DNA of 64,000 nt, from assembly GCF_028473645.1 (NCBI RefSeq), contig NZ_CP097269.1, positions 2,498,001 to 2,562,000 of the forward strand, written 5' to 3'. The notes under the pieces were generated by a model. It was not told the origin of the DNA, ran no database searches, and saw only the letters and a program-made list of their open reading frames with translations. This stretch comes from Acidovorax sp. GBBC 1281 (GTDB taxonomy: Bacteria > Pseudomonadota > Gammaproteobacteria > Burkholderiales > Burkholderiaceae_C). This document shows, piece by piece, positions 33,856-42,802 of this stretch (its first letter is position 1; every line of letters begins with the position of its first letter). The position numbers were made by a program, and so were the translations under genes.

Positions 33856-35034
33856 ATGAAATTCGATAAATCTGGCTCTCTGTCTTCTGTTTTTTACCGG
33901 CTGTTATTGGTTACATCTGGCGCTGCGGCAATGTTGTCCGGCGTGGAGGCCCGCGCCCAACCGGCTACTCCCGTCGTGCCGCAGGCAGCAAAGACGCAAG
34001 GCCAGGCGGGGACTGTGGCCCAGGATCTGGCCAACCCCTGGGCAGTGGCGTTCCTTCCGGGCGGACGGTTCCTGGTGACGGAGCGCTCCGGCCGTCTGCG
34101 GGTGATCGAGGCCAATGGCCGGATCCATTCGCCCGTGTCCGGCCTGCCGCCGGTCGTGTTCGGCGGGCAGGGCGGCCTGCTCGATGTGGTCACCGACGCG
34201 GATTTCGAACGCAACCGGCGCATCTTCTTTTGCTACTCCGAGCCTGCGCCGCAGGGCGAGACCGGCAACAGCACCGCCATGGCGAGCGCGGTGCTGCCCC
34301 CCGGCGAAACTGCCTTGACCGACGTGCGGGTGATCTTCAGCCAACGGCCCAAGGTCCAGAGCTCGCTGCACTTCGGCTGCCGCATTGCGCAGGCCCGGGA
34401 CGGGTCCCTCTTTCTGGCCGTGGGCGAGCGCTCCTCCCGCAAGGAAGACGCCCAAAAGCTCGACGGCCACCTGGGCAAGATCATCCATGTGCAGCCCGAT
34501 GGCTCGCCGGGCCCGGGCAACCCGACCGGGGCCGGCGCGCTGCCCGAAATCTGGAGCTGGGGCCACCGCAACCCGCAGGGCGCGACCATCGCCCCGGACG
34601 GGCGGCTGTGGATCCACGAGCACGGCCCGCAGGGGGGCGATGAAATCAACGTGCCCCAGGCCGGGCGCAATTACGGCTGGCCGGTCGTCACCTACGGCGA
34701 AAACTATGGCGGCGGCAAGATCGGAGAAGGGCTCACGCACAAGGCGGGCATGGAGCCGCCGCTGCACTACTGGGTGCCGTCCATCGCGCCCTCGGGCATG
34801 GCCTTTCTGACCAGCGACCGCTACGGCGCCGACTGGCGGGGCAGCCTGTTCGTCGGCTCGCTCAAGTTCAGCCGGCTGCACCGGCTGGAGCTGGCGAACG
34901 GCAAGGTGGTGCGCGACGAATACCTGCTCGGCGGCCTGGCCGAACGCATCCGCGACGTGCGCCAGGGTCCGGACGGCTGGCTGTACTTGCTGACCGATGG
35001 ACCCCAGGGCCGGCTGCTGCGCCTGACGCGCTGA
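33856..35034 (+). CDS. PQQ-dependent sugar dehydrogenase (soluble aldose dehydrogenase type)
   Basis: The 392-residue precursor has a signal peptide ending near VEARA-Q (residues 29-35), then a six-bladed propeller of the glucose/sorbosone dehydrogenase family: NPWAVAFLPGGRFLVTERSG, GGQGGLLDVV, SSLHFGCRIA, SWGHRNPQGATI, IHEHGPQGGDEIN and NYGWPVVTYG. It resembles the E. coli YliI (Asd) enzyme, which oxidises aldose sugars in the periplasm using PQQ. The calcium- and PQQ-binding residues fit, but no PQQ biosynthesis gene is in the window. Confidence 0.9.
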   Translation: MKFDKSGSLSSVFYRLLLVTSGAAAMLSGVEARAQPATPVVPQAAKTQGQAGTVAQDLANPWAVAFLPGGRFLVTERSGRLRVIEANGRIHSPVSGLPPVVFGGQGGLLDVVTDADFERNRRIFFCYSEPAPQGETGNSTAMASAVLPPGETALTDVRVIFSQRPKVQSSLHFGCRIAQARDGSLFLAVGERSSRKEDAQKLDGHLGKIIHVQPDGSPGPGNPTGAGALPEIWSWGHRNPQGATIAPDGRLWIHEHGPQGGDEINVPQAGRNYGWPVVTYGENYGGGKIGEGLTHKAGMEPPLHYWVPSIAPSGMAFLTSDRYGADWRGSLFVGSLKFSRLHRLELANGKVVRDEYLLGGLAERIRDVRQGPDGWLYLLTDGPQGRLLRLTR

Positions 35035-35159
35035 CTACCACTGGGCGGATCGGGCGTTCCCGCGCCGGTCCCCCCCGTCGCACGCCCCCAAGGAACCTGC
35101 GCCAAGCACGGCTGCGACAATCCCCGAATCTTTCACCTTTTGCCCAGCGCACCCCGCCC

Positions 35160-35762
35160 ATGCTGCTCGACGCCTCCGAATCCCAACTCGTCCTGGTCGA
35201 TTACCAGGAACGCCTGATGCCCGCCATCTTCGAAGGCCCAGCCGTGCTGGCCAACGCGCTGCGCCTGGCCCGGGCGGCCCAGTTGATGGAGGTGCCGGTA
35301 TGGGGCACCGAGCAAAACCCCTCGCGCCTGGGGCCCAACGATCCGGCGCTGCGTGCGCTGTGCCGCAAGACCCTGGCCAAGATGCATTTCAGCGCGGCCG
35401 AGGAAGGCCTGGGCGAATGGTTGCGCCCTGAGCCCAAGCCGCCTGCCGGCAACGCCCGCAGCCTGCCCAAGCACCTGCAGAAACCCCAGCCCACGGCCGA
35501 AGAGCCCGGCGCCATCGTGATCGCCGGATGCGAGGCCCATGTGTGCCTGCTGCAGACGGCGCTGGACCTGCTGGAGGACGAATTCGACGTGTGCGTGGTG
35601 ACCGACGCCTGCGGCTCGCGCACCGAGCGCAACCGCGACGCCGCCTTCGACCGCCTGGCCGGCGCGGGCGCCGAACTGGTCACGACGGAGATGGTCATCT
35701 TCGAATGGGCGCGCACGGCGGAACACCCGGCCTTCAAGGATTTGCTGGCGCTGGTGAAGTGA
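35160..35762 (+). CDS. Isochorismatase-family cysteine hydrolase
   Basis: The 200-residue protein matches the isochorismatase fold: LVLVDYQERLMPAIF with catalytic Asp14, a central lysine in RKTLAKMHFSA (Lys70 or Lys74), and nucleophile Cys129 in AGCEAHVCLLQTALDLL, then VCVVTDACGSR. Such enzymes hydrolyse amides or related bonds; members without siderophore neighbours are often nicotinamidase-like or of unknown substrate. It is one of a series of plus-strand genes with no obvious operon. Confidence 0.92.
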   Translation: MLLDASESQLVLVDYQERLMPAIFEGPAVLANALRLARAAQLMEVPVWGTEQNPSRLGPNDPALRALCRKTLAKMHFSAAEEGLGEWLRPEPKPPAGNARSLPKHLQKPQPTAEEPGAIVIAGCEAHVCLLQTALDLLEDEFDVCVVTDACGSRTERNRDAAFDRLAGAGAELVTTEMVIFEWARTAEHPAFKDLLALVK

Positions 35763-35919
35763 GCCTGGGGTGGGGGAGCGGGCGGGGGAGCCTGCCCCTG
35801 TCCCATCCCTGGGCAGCGCCCGGCGACCGGGTCGATAGGATCTGATCGCGTCCTTCGCAGCCGCCCCTCCGGTGCGGCTGCAAGGTTTGGAGTTTTACCC
35901 CACAAGGAGTTTTCACCCC

Positions 35920-36375
35920 ATGCATTGGAAGTCCGCTTTCGCTTTGCTCGCCCTGTCTGGTGCGACCCTGCCCACATTCGCGCAATCCGACCGGCAAGTG
36001 GCCGAAGACATGGTGACCCGCTCAGCCAATGTCTGCCCTGGCCACAGCACCGAGCGCACCACACCCACGGTCAAGGCCGTGCCCGTCGGCGCATTGCGGG
36101 TCATGCGGGACCGCGGCCTGGTGATGTGCCCGGACCGTCGCCTCGATGCCGACGCACCGGCCGTGTTCTACGGCAGGGTCGGTGTGTTCGCATGGAACCC
36201 GGAAGTGGCGGCTGCTTCGGCCGTGATCGTCCAGCAGATCGGCGCCATGACCCGCAAGGACGAATACCCGGTGGAGACGCTGGTCTGGGATGCCAAGGGC
36301 GCCCCCCTGAAACAACGCACCGTGCCGGCCTTCGAACCCAGGCCCGGCGCGGCGGTGCTGTACAAGATCCGTTGA
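35920..36375 (+). CDS. Secreted protein of unknown function
   Basis: The 151-residue precursor begins MHWKSAFALLALSGATLP with a signal peptide cleaved near residue 22 (TFA-Q). The mature protein has two cysteines (NVCPGHS and VMCPDRR) likely to be disulfide-bonded, then beta-type sequence VGVFAWNPEVAAASAVIV and a final VLYKIR. The ATG at 35920 follows AAGGAGT. No known family is seen. Confidence 0.72.
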   Translation: MHWKSAFALLALSGATLPTFAQSDRQVAEDMVTRSANVCPGHSTERTTPTVKAVPVGALRVMRDRGLVMCPDRRLDADAPAVFYGRVGVFAWNPEVAAASAVIVQQIGAMTRKDEYPVETLVWDAKGAPLKQRTVPAFEPRPGAAVLYKIR

Positions 36376-36538
36376 GGCGAGGGTGACCGCTGTGGCGGCC
36401 GGGTCCTGTGCCTCGGCGTGAATTGATCTGCCGCAATGCAGATTGGCAAGCCAGCCGCTACAACCGCTTGGTCCGGCTTAGCGGAAACGGGGCCGAAGGG
36501 GCCGGCCTCCACCCTCACATCCCCGAACGGGAGTTCTC

Positions 36539-36907
36539 ATGTTCGACCACATCGGTATCCGCGCCAGCGACAGCGAGGCCAGTGCGTCCTTCTTCCTGCG
36601 CGCCCTGGCGCCCCTGGGGATCGCCGTCGCCATGAAGGGGCCGCACGGGGCGGGCCTTGGCAAGAACGGCAAACCCTCGCTCTGGATCTACGATGCGGAG
36701 GACCGGCCGAGCCCGCTGCACTTGGCTTTCACGGCAGAAAGCCGGCGCCAGGTCGACGCGTTCCATCGTGCGGCGATCGAAGCCGGGGGCCGGGACAATG
36801 GCCCTCCCGGACTGCGCTTGCACTACCACCCGCACTATTACGCCGCTTTCGTCATCGCGCCGGATGGCCACAACGTGGAAGCGGTGTGCCATCTGCCGCA
36901 GGAATGA
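36539..36907 (+). CDS. VOC-family (glyoxalase/dioxygenase fold) protein
   Basis: The 122-residue protein opens MFDHIGIRASDSEASASFF and has the VOC beta-alpha-beta repeats ending YAAFVIAPDGHNVEAVCH. Metal-site candidates are His4, the His near residue 58 (PLHLAF) and Glu116. Enzymes of this fold range from isomerases to dioxygenases and drug-binding proteins; no substrate is indicated. It is followed after 36 bases by a GFA-family gene. Confidence 0.9.
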   Translation: MFDHIGIRASDSEASASFFLRALAPLGIAVAMKGPHGAGLGKNGKPSLWIYDAEDRPSPLHLAFTAESRRQVDAFHRAAIEAGGRDNGPPGLRLHYHPHYYAAFVIAPDGHNVEAVCHLPQE

Positions 36908-36943
36908 AGTGGCAATCCGACACCACGGCCGAAGGAGCCAACG

Positions 36944-37351
36944 ATGAAGGTTGAAGGAAGTTGCTACTGCGGCGCCATCGAATACGAAGCGCAGGTACAG
37001 CCCGGCACCACGACGGTCTGCCACTGCGCGGACTGCCAAGCCCAATCCGGCTCCGCCTTCTGGGCAAACATCGCCGCGCCGGCAGACGGTTTCCGGCTGA
37101 TCAAGGGGCAGCCCCGCACCTACACCAAGACGGCCGCCAGCGGCAACCAGCGCCTGCTTGCGTTTTGCGAAGTCTGCGGGAGTTCGCTGTATGCCTGTGC
37201 GCTCGAGAATCCGCAGTCCTACTCGTTGCGGATCGGCACTTTGAAGCAACGGCAGGAACTGGGCACCCCGCAGCGCCAGATTTGGACACGGCGTCGTCAC
37301 GATTGGGTGGGCCTGCCAGACAGTGTGGAGTCGTTCGACGGGCAGCCATGA
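36944..37351 (+). CDS. GFA-family (Mss4-like) zinc protein
   Basis: The 135-residue protein has the GFA zinc pattern: Cys7 and Cys9 in GSCYCGAIEYE, CHCADC (Cys26, 28, 31) and FCEVCGS (Cys75, Cys78). The family is named after glutathione-dependent formaldehyde-activating enzyme; many members only bind zinc and the glutathione adduct. It follows the VOC-family gene and may be co-transcribed. Confidence 0.9.
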   Translation: MKVEGSCYCGAIEYEAQVQPGTTTVCHCADCQAQSGSAFWANIAAPADGFRLIKGQPRTYTKTAASGNQRLLAFCEVCGSSLYACALENPQSYSLRIGTLKQRQELGTPQRQIWTRRRHDWVGLPDSVESFDGQP

Positions 37352-37647
37352 GCCGGGCAGGGCGGTGCCCGTGCCACTGCAACCCTGCAGGTTCGCAGAA
37401 GCTGCCGGGTTCCTCCATCTGCAAAGCCTGGCGAATGGCCTCTGACGGGCGTGTCGGCAGAAGTCGGCCGCCAAAACATCTTCGCGAGAGGACTCCTGGC
37501 GCGGCATGCGGGCGCGCTCCGGTCCAAGTCGCGTGACCGGGCTATCGGGTCTTGATGACGAAGAGCGCCAGAGCCATCAGGCCGACGCCTGCCAGTTGGG
37601 TCGCGCTCAGCATCCGGCCATAGACCGCCCAGTCCAGCAGCACTGCC

Positions 37648-38929
37648 GGGAACCTCTCAAAACCCATCCGGTCCCTTGTTGATCGAGAATGCGTGCTCCA
37701 TCCTTTGCCATGATCACTCCCCGTAGCGCCCTGAAGTTCGACCTGTTCGCTGAGGCCTCGCGCCAACACAAGAGAGATGAGGTGGGCGATCCGCTGCAGG
37801 TGATCGCGCGGCACATCGACTTCGCAGAACTGGCCCGGCTGGTGGATGCCTTGATCGAACGCGGGGGTGGCCGCCGGGGCGGTCGGCCCGCCTACCCCAC
37901 CGAGGTGATGGTGCGCATCCTGGTGTTGAAGCGGCTGTACAACCTGTCCGATGAGCAGATGGAGTATCAGTTGCTGGACCGGGGGAGCTACCAGCGGTTT
38001 TGCCTGTTGCAGGATGCGATGAACGTGCCGGACCGCAACACGATCTGGCGCTTTGGCGAGCGCCTTGGCGTGGGCGGGGCAACGGCCTTGTTCCAGGGGG
38101 TGGATGCCCAACTGCAGCGCCACGGCTACATCGCCCGGGGCGGGCAAGCCATTGATGCCACGCTGGTGCCCGCGCCCCGACAGCACATCGGCCAGCAGGA
38201 GCGGCGAACGCTGGCACAAGGCGGGCAGCCGGACTGGAGCCAAGCGCGACGCAGGCAAAAGGATGTGGAGGCCACGCACACGAAGAAGCACGGCAAAAGC
38301 CACTTCGGCTACAAGCTCAGCGTGAGCGTGGACCTCAAGCACGGCTTCATCCGCCGCCTCGCCACGGGCACGGCCAGCGAGCACGACGGGCACCACTTCG
38401 ATGAGGTGCTGGACATGCACAACACCGGGCGGGCAGTGCATGCGGACAAAGCCTACCCGAGCCGCCAAAGGTGCCAGATGCTGAAAGTGCTGGGATTCGT
38501 GGATGCGATGCAGCGCCGTGCGCAGGCGGGCCGACCACAGAGCGAATGCCAGAAGGGGCGCAACCAGCGCATCGCAAAGAAACGAGCCAAGGTGGAGCAC
38601 GTGTTCGCCGGTATCCGCCACCTGGGGGGCAAGTTCGTGCGCACCATCGGACAGGCGCGCGCCACGGTGGGGATGACGATGATGGCCGCCTGCTACAACA
38701 TGAAGCGACTGGCCTGGTTCCTGCATCGGGGCGTGGATGCTTTCTTCAAGCCCGCCACTGGCAAGGCACAAGTGCGCCTGCAAACGGTGAAAGCCTGAGC
38801 CACCGGGCCTGCAAGGCCCCTCATGCACCCAGGCGCAGACCGTTGCTGGGCCTCATCACGCTCAAACGGCTACTGGCGCCCACTCCTCCCTATTCGGATT
38901 CGTCAAACATGGGGTTGTGAGAGGCTCCC
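37648..38929 (+). mobile_element. IS5-family insertion sequence, 1282 bp
   Basis: Imperfect terminal inverted repeats are GGGAACCTCTCAAAACCCAT at 37648 and, on the other strand, GGGAGCCTCTCACAACCCCA at 38929. A 4-bp duplication TGCC flanks the element (37644-37647 and 38930-38933). It contains one transposase gene with an intact DDE set and lies inside the EamA gene in the opposite orientation. The 4-bp duplication and protein similarity to InsH place it in the IS5 group. Confidence 0.92.
37689..38798 (+). CDS. IS5-family transposase (DDE)
   Basis: The 369-residue protein (or 362 from ATG 37710) has the IS5/InsH N-terminal helix-turn-helix region (PTEVMVRILVLKRLYNLSDE, QMEYQLLDRGSYQRF). The catalytic residues lie in AIDATLVPAP (first Asp), HADKAYPSRQ (second Asp) and RAKVEHVFAGIR (Glu, in the conserved Y/F..R..E-like setting). 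Full length and no stop codons suggest the enzyme is functional. Confidence 0.94.
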   Translation: MRAPSFAMITPRSALKFDLFAEASRQHKRDEVGDPLQVIARHIDFAELARLVDALIERGGGRRGGRPAYPTEVMVRILVLKRLYNLSDEQMEYQLLDRGSYQRFCLLQDAMNVPDRNTIWRFGERLGVGGATALFQGVDAQLQRHGYIARGGQAIDATLVPAPRQHIGQQERRTLAQGGQPDWSQARRRQKDVEATHTKKHGKSHFGYKLSVSVDLKHGFIRRLATGTASEHDGHHFDEVLDMHNTGRAVHADKAYPSRQRCQMLKVLGFVDAMQRRAQAGRPQSECQKGRNQRIAKKRAKVEHVFAGIRHLGGKFVRTIGQARATVGMTMMAACYNMKRLAWFLHRGVDAFFKPATGKAQVRLQTVKA

Positions 38930-39811
38930 TGCCGTCAATGGATAGACATACTGCAACACGGCGACCCTGCCCAGAGTCAGGCAGGCCATTCCCGTGAACA
39001 AAATCGCATAGGCCAGACCGGTATGCAGCACGCCCAGTCCGGCCAGCCAGGCCCATGCGGCGGCGTCCGAGGGCCAGCCATGCGCCCATGGGACCCACAG
39101 CAGCACCAGCATCCCCACCGCGCACTGCCACCACGCCAGTGCGAACGGGGTGACAACCTTCTCTGTCTTGGCGATGATCGTCACGCCGGCGTAGCTGAGC
39201 GATCCTCCCAGGCACATCAGCAGGCCCGTCAGGTAGCCGGACCCGGACGCGCCGGCCACGGAGCCACCGCCCCACAGGCCGGTCGTCAAGACCAGACCGC
39301 CCAATGCCACGGCGGTTGCGGCTTTCTGCGCCGCAGTGACATGCTCGCGCAGCACCAGCGCACCGAACACCATGATCCACACCGGCTGAATGTGGAAGAC
39401 CACCGTCGCGACGGCAATCGACGTGCGCGGTATGGCGGCAAAGAACAGCGCCCAGTTCACGACCATCAGGCAGCCCGTCGCGCAGACGATCCACCCACTG
39501 CGACCGCGCAGGCGAAGCTCTCGGGTTCGGCCCGTGGCGACGCCCCATGCCAGCAACGCCAACGCTCCGAATGCGCAGCGAAACAGCACGGTCACCAAAG
39601 GGTGTTGATTCGCCTCTTCGACGAACACGCCGACGGTGCCCAGCAGCACGCCCCCGGCGATCATCAGCCATTGGCCCCGTGCTTCCCGCTTGGCGCAAGC
39701 GCCGACCTCAATGGGGCGCGATGGTTGAAACGTGACGGAAGGCTTGTGGTCCATGCCCCGATGCTCATGCCGCGGCGGATTGCCGTAAAGCAAATAGTTC
39801 GATAGCCTGAT

Positions 39812-39826
39812 ATTCGACAATCGAAT
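39812..39826. promoter_or_regulatory. Candidate LysR operator between the divergent EamA and LysR genes
   Basis: ATTCGA (39812-39817) and TCGAAT (39821-39826) form a perfect dyad around CAA, matching the T-N11-A core typical of LysR-type sites. It lies in the 95-base divergent intergenic region, 24 bases upstream of the LysR start, and a further half-site GTTCGAT lies at 39797-39803. Confidence 0.55.
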
Positions 39827-39849
39827 TCAACAAGCATCGAAAGCATTCA

Positions 39850-40719
39850 ATGACTTATCCCGATCTGCAAATCGACTGGCTGCGCGCCTTTGTGGCGGTG
39901 GTGGATGCGGGATCGCTCTCGGCGGCAGCACCCCTGGTTCACCGTTCACAGGCGGCCGTGAGCATGCAGATCAAGAAACTGGAGGCCGCCTTGGAACGGC
40001 CGGTGCTGCTGCGCGGGCCTCGCCACCTGCAGCTGACGCCGGCGGGCGCCGAGCTGCTGGGCTATGCGCGCCGCATGCTGGCCCTTCAGACGGAAGCACA
40101 GACGGCGCTTTTCGGGCCGGACTTGTCCGGACGCGTGCGACTCGGCGTTCCCGATGACTATGCATCGACCTACCTGACGCCGGTGTTGCGCAGCTTCGCG
40201 GGCCGCTACCTGGGGGTGGAGATCGAGCTGACCTGCGAGCAATCCACTTCGCTCATTCCCAAGGTCGTGCGGGGTGAATTGGACCTGGCGCTCGTGTCCC
40301 GCGACAAGCCGCAACGGGGCCGGCTTCTCTTTCAGGAGCCCTTGGTCTGGGCCGGCGCTGCGCAGCATGAGGTGTGGCGCAAGACCCCGCTGCCCATTGC
40401 CGTCTACGAGGAAGGCAGCATGGCTAGGACCGCGGCGCTGTCCAGCCTCGCGGCCCATCGCCGTGCCTACCGCGTCGTGTACCACAGCTCGAGTCTGGCA
40501 GGACAACTGGCTGCGGTGGAAAGCGGCCTTGCCGTCGCGGTCTTTACCCGCTGCAGCGTGCCTGCCCATCTCCAGGTATTGCAGAACCTGCCCGCGGGAT
40601 TCGAGCTGCCCCCCTTGATTTCCATGGAAGTGGCCGCGCTGCGCAGCAAGGCATCCAGGCACTCGGCGGCAGTGGACGCCATGCAAGAGCAGCTACTGAA
40701 AACGCTGGCCAGGCCCTAA
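39850..40719 (+). CDS. LysR-type transcriptional regulator
   Basis: The 289-residue protein has the LysR winged helix at residues 6-65 (LQIDWLRAFVAVVDAGSLSA and VHRSQAAVSMQIKKLEAALE). An effector domain follows (LSGRVRLGVPDDYASTYLTP and VRGELDLALVSRDKPQRGR), ending in a short linker helix. It is divergent from the IS-split EamA gene and probably controlled it; the dyad operator lies between them. After loss of the exporter its present targets are unknown. Confidence 0.93.
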   Translation: MTYPDLQIDWLRAFVAVVDAGSLSAAAPLVHRSQAAVSMQIKKLEAALERPVLLRGPRHLQLTPAGAELLGYARRMLALQTEAQTALFGPDLSGRVRLGVPDDYASTYLTPVLRSFAGRYLGVEIELTCEQSTSLIPKVVRGELDLALVSRDKPQRGRLLFQEPLVWAGAAQHEVWRKTPLPIAVYEEGSMARTAALSSLAAHRRAYRVVYHSSSLAGQLAAVESGLAVAVFTRCSVPAHLQVLQNLPAGFELPPLISMEVAALRSKASRHSAAVDAMQEQLLKTLARP

Positions 40720-40897
40720 GTCCGGCGCCTCGATGGCGTGCGGTGTTGGCAAGGGTGTTGTCACCAGGCCGACATCGGCACCATGCGCCCCGAGTCGTGG
40801 AGAACCGTCACCGCCAGGAGGCCGACATTCCCTTTCCATGCGCTCCATCGCCAGCCGAGCGATTCGTGCGCCGATCTGAAACGGCCCCCGCGCTCCC

Positions 40898-42516
40898 TCA
40901 TTGAAGCCGCGGCACGCCAGCCCCCGAGGGCGAACCAAGCGCCCCGCGCGCCACGCCCGCGCTGCCCATCGCATTGAGCCGGAACCGCGCCACCGTCGCC
41001 GCCAGGCTGCTGGCCTGGTCGTTCAGGCTTTCCGCGGCGGCCGCGGATTCCTCCACCAGGGCCGCGTTCTGCTGGGTCATCTGGTCGAGTTGGTTGACGG
41101 CGGTGTTCACCTGGCGGATGCCGTCCGACTGCTCGGAGGTGGCGGCGGTGATCTCTCCGATGATGTCGCTCACGCGCTGCACGCTGTTCACGATCTCTTC
41201 CATGGTCGTGCCTGCGTCCTGCACCAGGCGGGAGCCTGCCGCCACTTTCTCGACCGAGTTGCCGATGAGGGCTTTGATCTCCTTGGCCGCGTCGGCCGAG
41301 CGGCCGGCCAGGCTGCGCACCTCGCTGGCCACCACCGCGAAGCCGCGGCCCTGCTCGCCGGCCCGTGCGGCCTCGACGGCGGCATTCAGCGCCAGGATAT
41401 TGGTCTGGAAGGCGATGCCGTCGATCACGCCGATGATGTCGCTGATCTTGCGCGAGCTCTGGTTGATCTCGTCCATGGTGGAGACGACCTGGGTCACCAC
41501 CTGCCCGCCGCGCGCGGCCACTTCGGCAGCCGAGCTGGCGAGCTTGTTGGCGGTGGCGGCGGAGTCGGCCGACTGGCGCACGGTGGCGGTCAGCTCTTCC
41601 ATGGAACTGGCGGTTTCCTGCAGGTTGCTCGCAGTCTGTTCGGTGCGCTGGCTAAGATCGGCGTTGCCGGTGGCGATCTCACGCGTGGCGGTGGCGATGG
41701 AGTCGGCGACGTTGCGCACCTCCATCAGCGAGCTTCGAGCGCACCGCGCATGGAGGCCAGGGCGCGCAGCAGCATGCCGGTTTCGTCGGTGGCGTGGCGG
41801 CCGTGGTCCTGGCCGGTGAGGTCCATGGCCGCGATCTGCTCGGCCACCTGGCGCGCTTCGGCCAGCGGCCGCGTGATGCTGACCGTCAGGCGCCAGGCCA
41901 GCAGCGCCGCCAGCAGCAGCGAGCCCACGCACAAGGCCGTCAGCAAGCCGGTGGCGGCCTGGCTGGCCGCGCGGATGCGCTCGCCCGCCGCGTCCAGCTC
42001 GCTGCGCTGCAGGTCGGCCATCCTGGCCATGGTCTTTTGCAGGTTGACGGACGCTGGCTCGTAACGTTCGGAGAACGCCCGGGCCGTGGCCTCGGCATTG
42101 CCTTCCTTCTTGAGGCGCGACACCTCGTCGCGGGTGGAAAGGTACGCCTTGCGGTTCTCTCCGATCTGCGCGAACAGCGCCCTCTCGGCGTCGCTGTCCA
42201 GCATCTTCTCGATCTGCTGCTGCAGCGCCGACGACTGCTTGCTCGACTCGGCCGCGGTGGCGGCGAAGAAGTCCGCCAGCGAGGGATCGCTGCTCTTGGC
42301 GATGGCGGCCACGCGCTGCGCGCCGTTGGTGATGTTGCGATACCAGTCGCTGGCAGCCCGCTCCTTCGCCAGCGACGTGTTGAGCATGGTGTTCATCTCT
42401 TGCGTGACGGCCCGGAGCTGGACGATGCCGTACAGGCAACTGACCAGAAACAGCACCAGGATGGTGCCGAGCACGAGTGCCAGGCGGCGGCCGATGGTGA
42501 AACGGGTGGGTGTCAT
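40898..42516 (-). pseudogene. Methyl-accepting chemotaxis protein, frameshifted
   Basis: The start at 42516 gives [17 protein letters not shown], a first membrane helix, a 4-helix-bundle periplasmic sensor (about residues 30-185), a second helix ([18 protein letters not shown]) and HAMP up to [12 protein letters not shown], then a stop at 41725-41727. The signalling domain continues in another frame from about 41735: [19 protein letters not shown], the conserved hairpin tip [20 protein letters not shown] and a C-terminus at 40898. Comparison with intact receptors (GAL-RSLMEV junction) indicates one missing base near 41728-41740. Unless this is a sequencing error or slippage site, the receptor is inactive. 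Confidence 0.82.
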
Positions 42517-42802
42517 GAAGGTGCCTTCCAGGACGCTGAGCCAGAGGAAATGGGAAATGGGGCCTCGGGTGACTGGGGTGGATGCCCTTGCCCGATGTTT
42601 CAAAGTGTAGGTGGGCCGTGCGCCAAGGTGGGGAGGGCAAACGAGAGCATGCCGCCTCGCATGGCGGAATTCGCTCCATTGCGACAGTGGGCGGGGCGCG
42701 TGGTGGTCAGGGGGGCCGGCCGCAGCGCCGTCAGGGCGGCGTCGGGATCCGTGGGCAGAATGGCGCGGTCCTGGCAAAAGAACGATCCCAAGGAGACAAG
42801 CC

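Larger units (their letters stand above)
37542..39754 (-). pseudogene. EamA-family (DMT) exporter gene interrupted by an IS5-family element
   Basis: The 5' part (39754 to 38930) encodes about 275 residues of an EamA exporter: MIAGGVLLGTVGVFVEEANQ, TSIAVATVVFHIQPVWIMVF and GLGVLHTGLAYAILFTGMA through VLQYVYPLTA. The 3' part (37647 to 37542) encodes the missing C-terminus, from VLLDWAVYGR through the last helix (QLAGVGLMALALFVIKTR). Removing the 1282-bp element and one copy of the TGCC duplication joins PLTA to VLLDW in frame. So the gene was intact before insertion and is now split. It is divergent from a LysR gene that probably controlled it. Confidence 0.9.

Noticed and set aside
37607..38828. 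Minus-strand frames over the IS (428 codons ending in an EamA-like C-terminus)
   Set aside because: Most of that frame is antisense to the transposase; only the last 34 codons are real, belonging to the interrupted EamA gene, and are recorded there.
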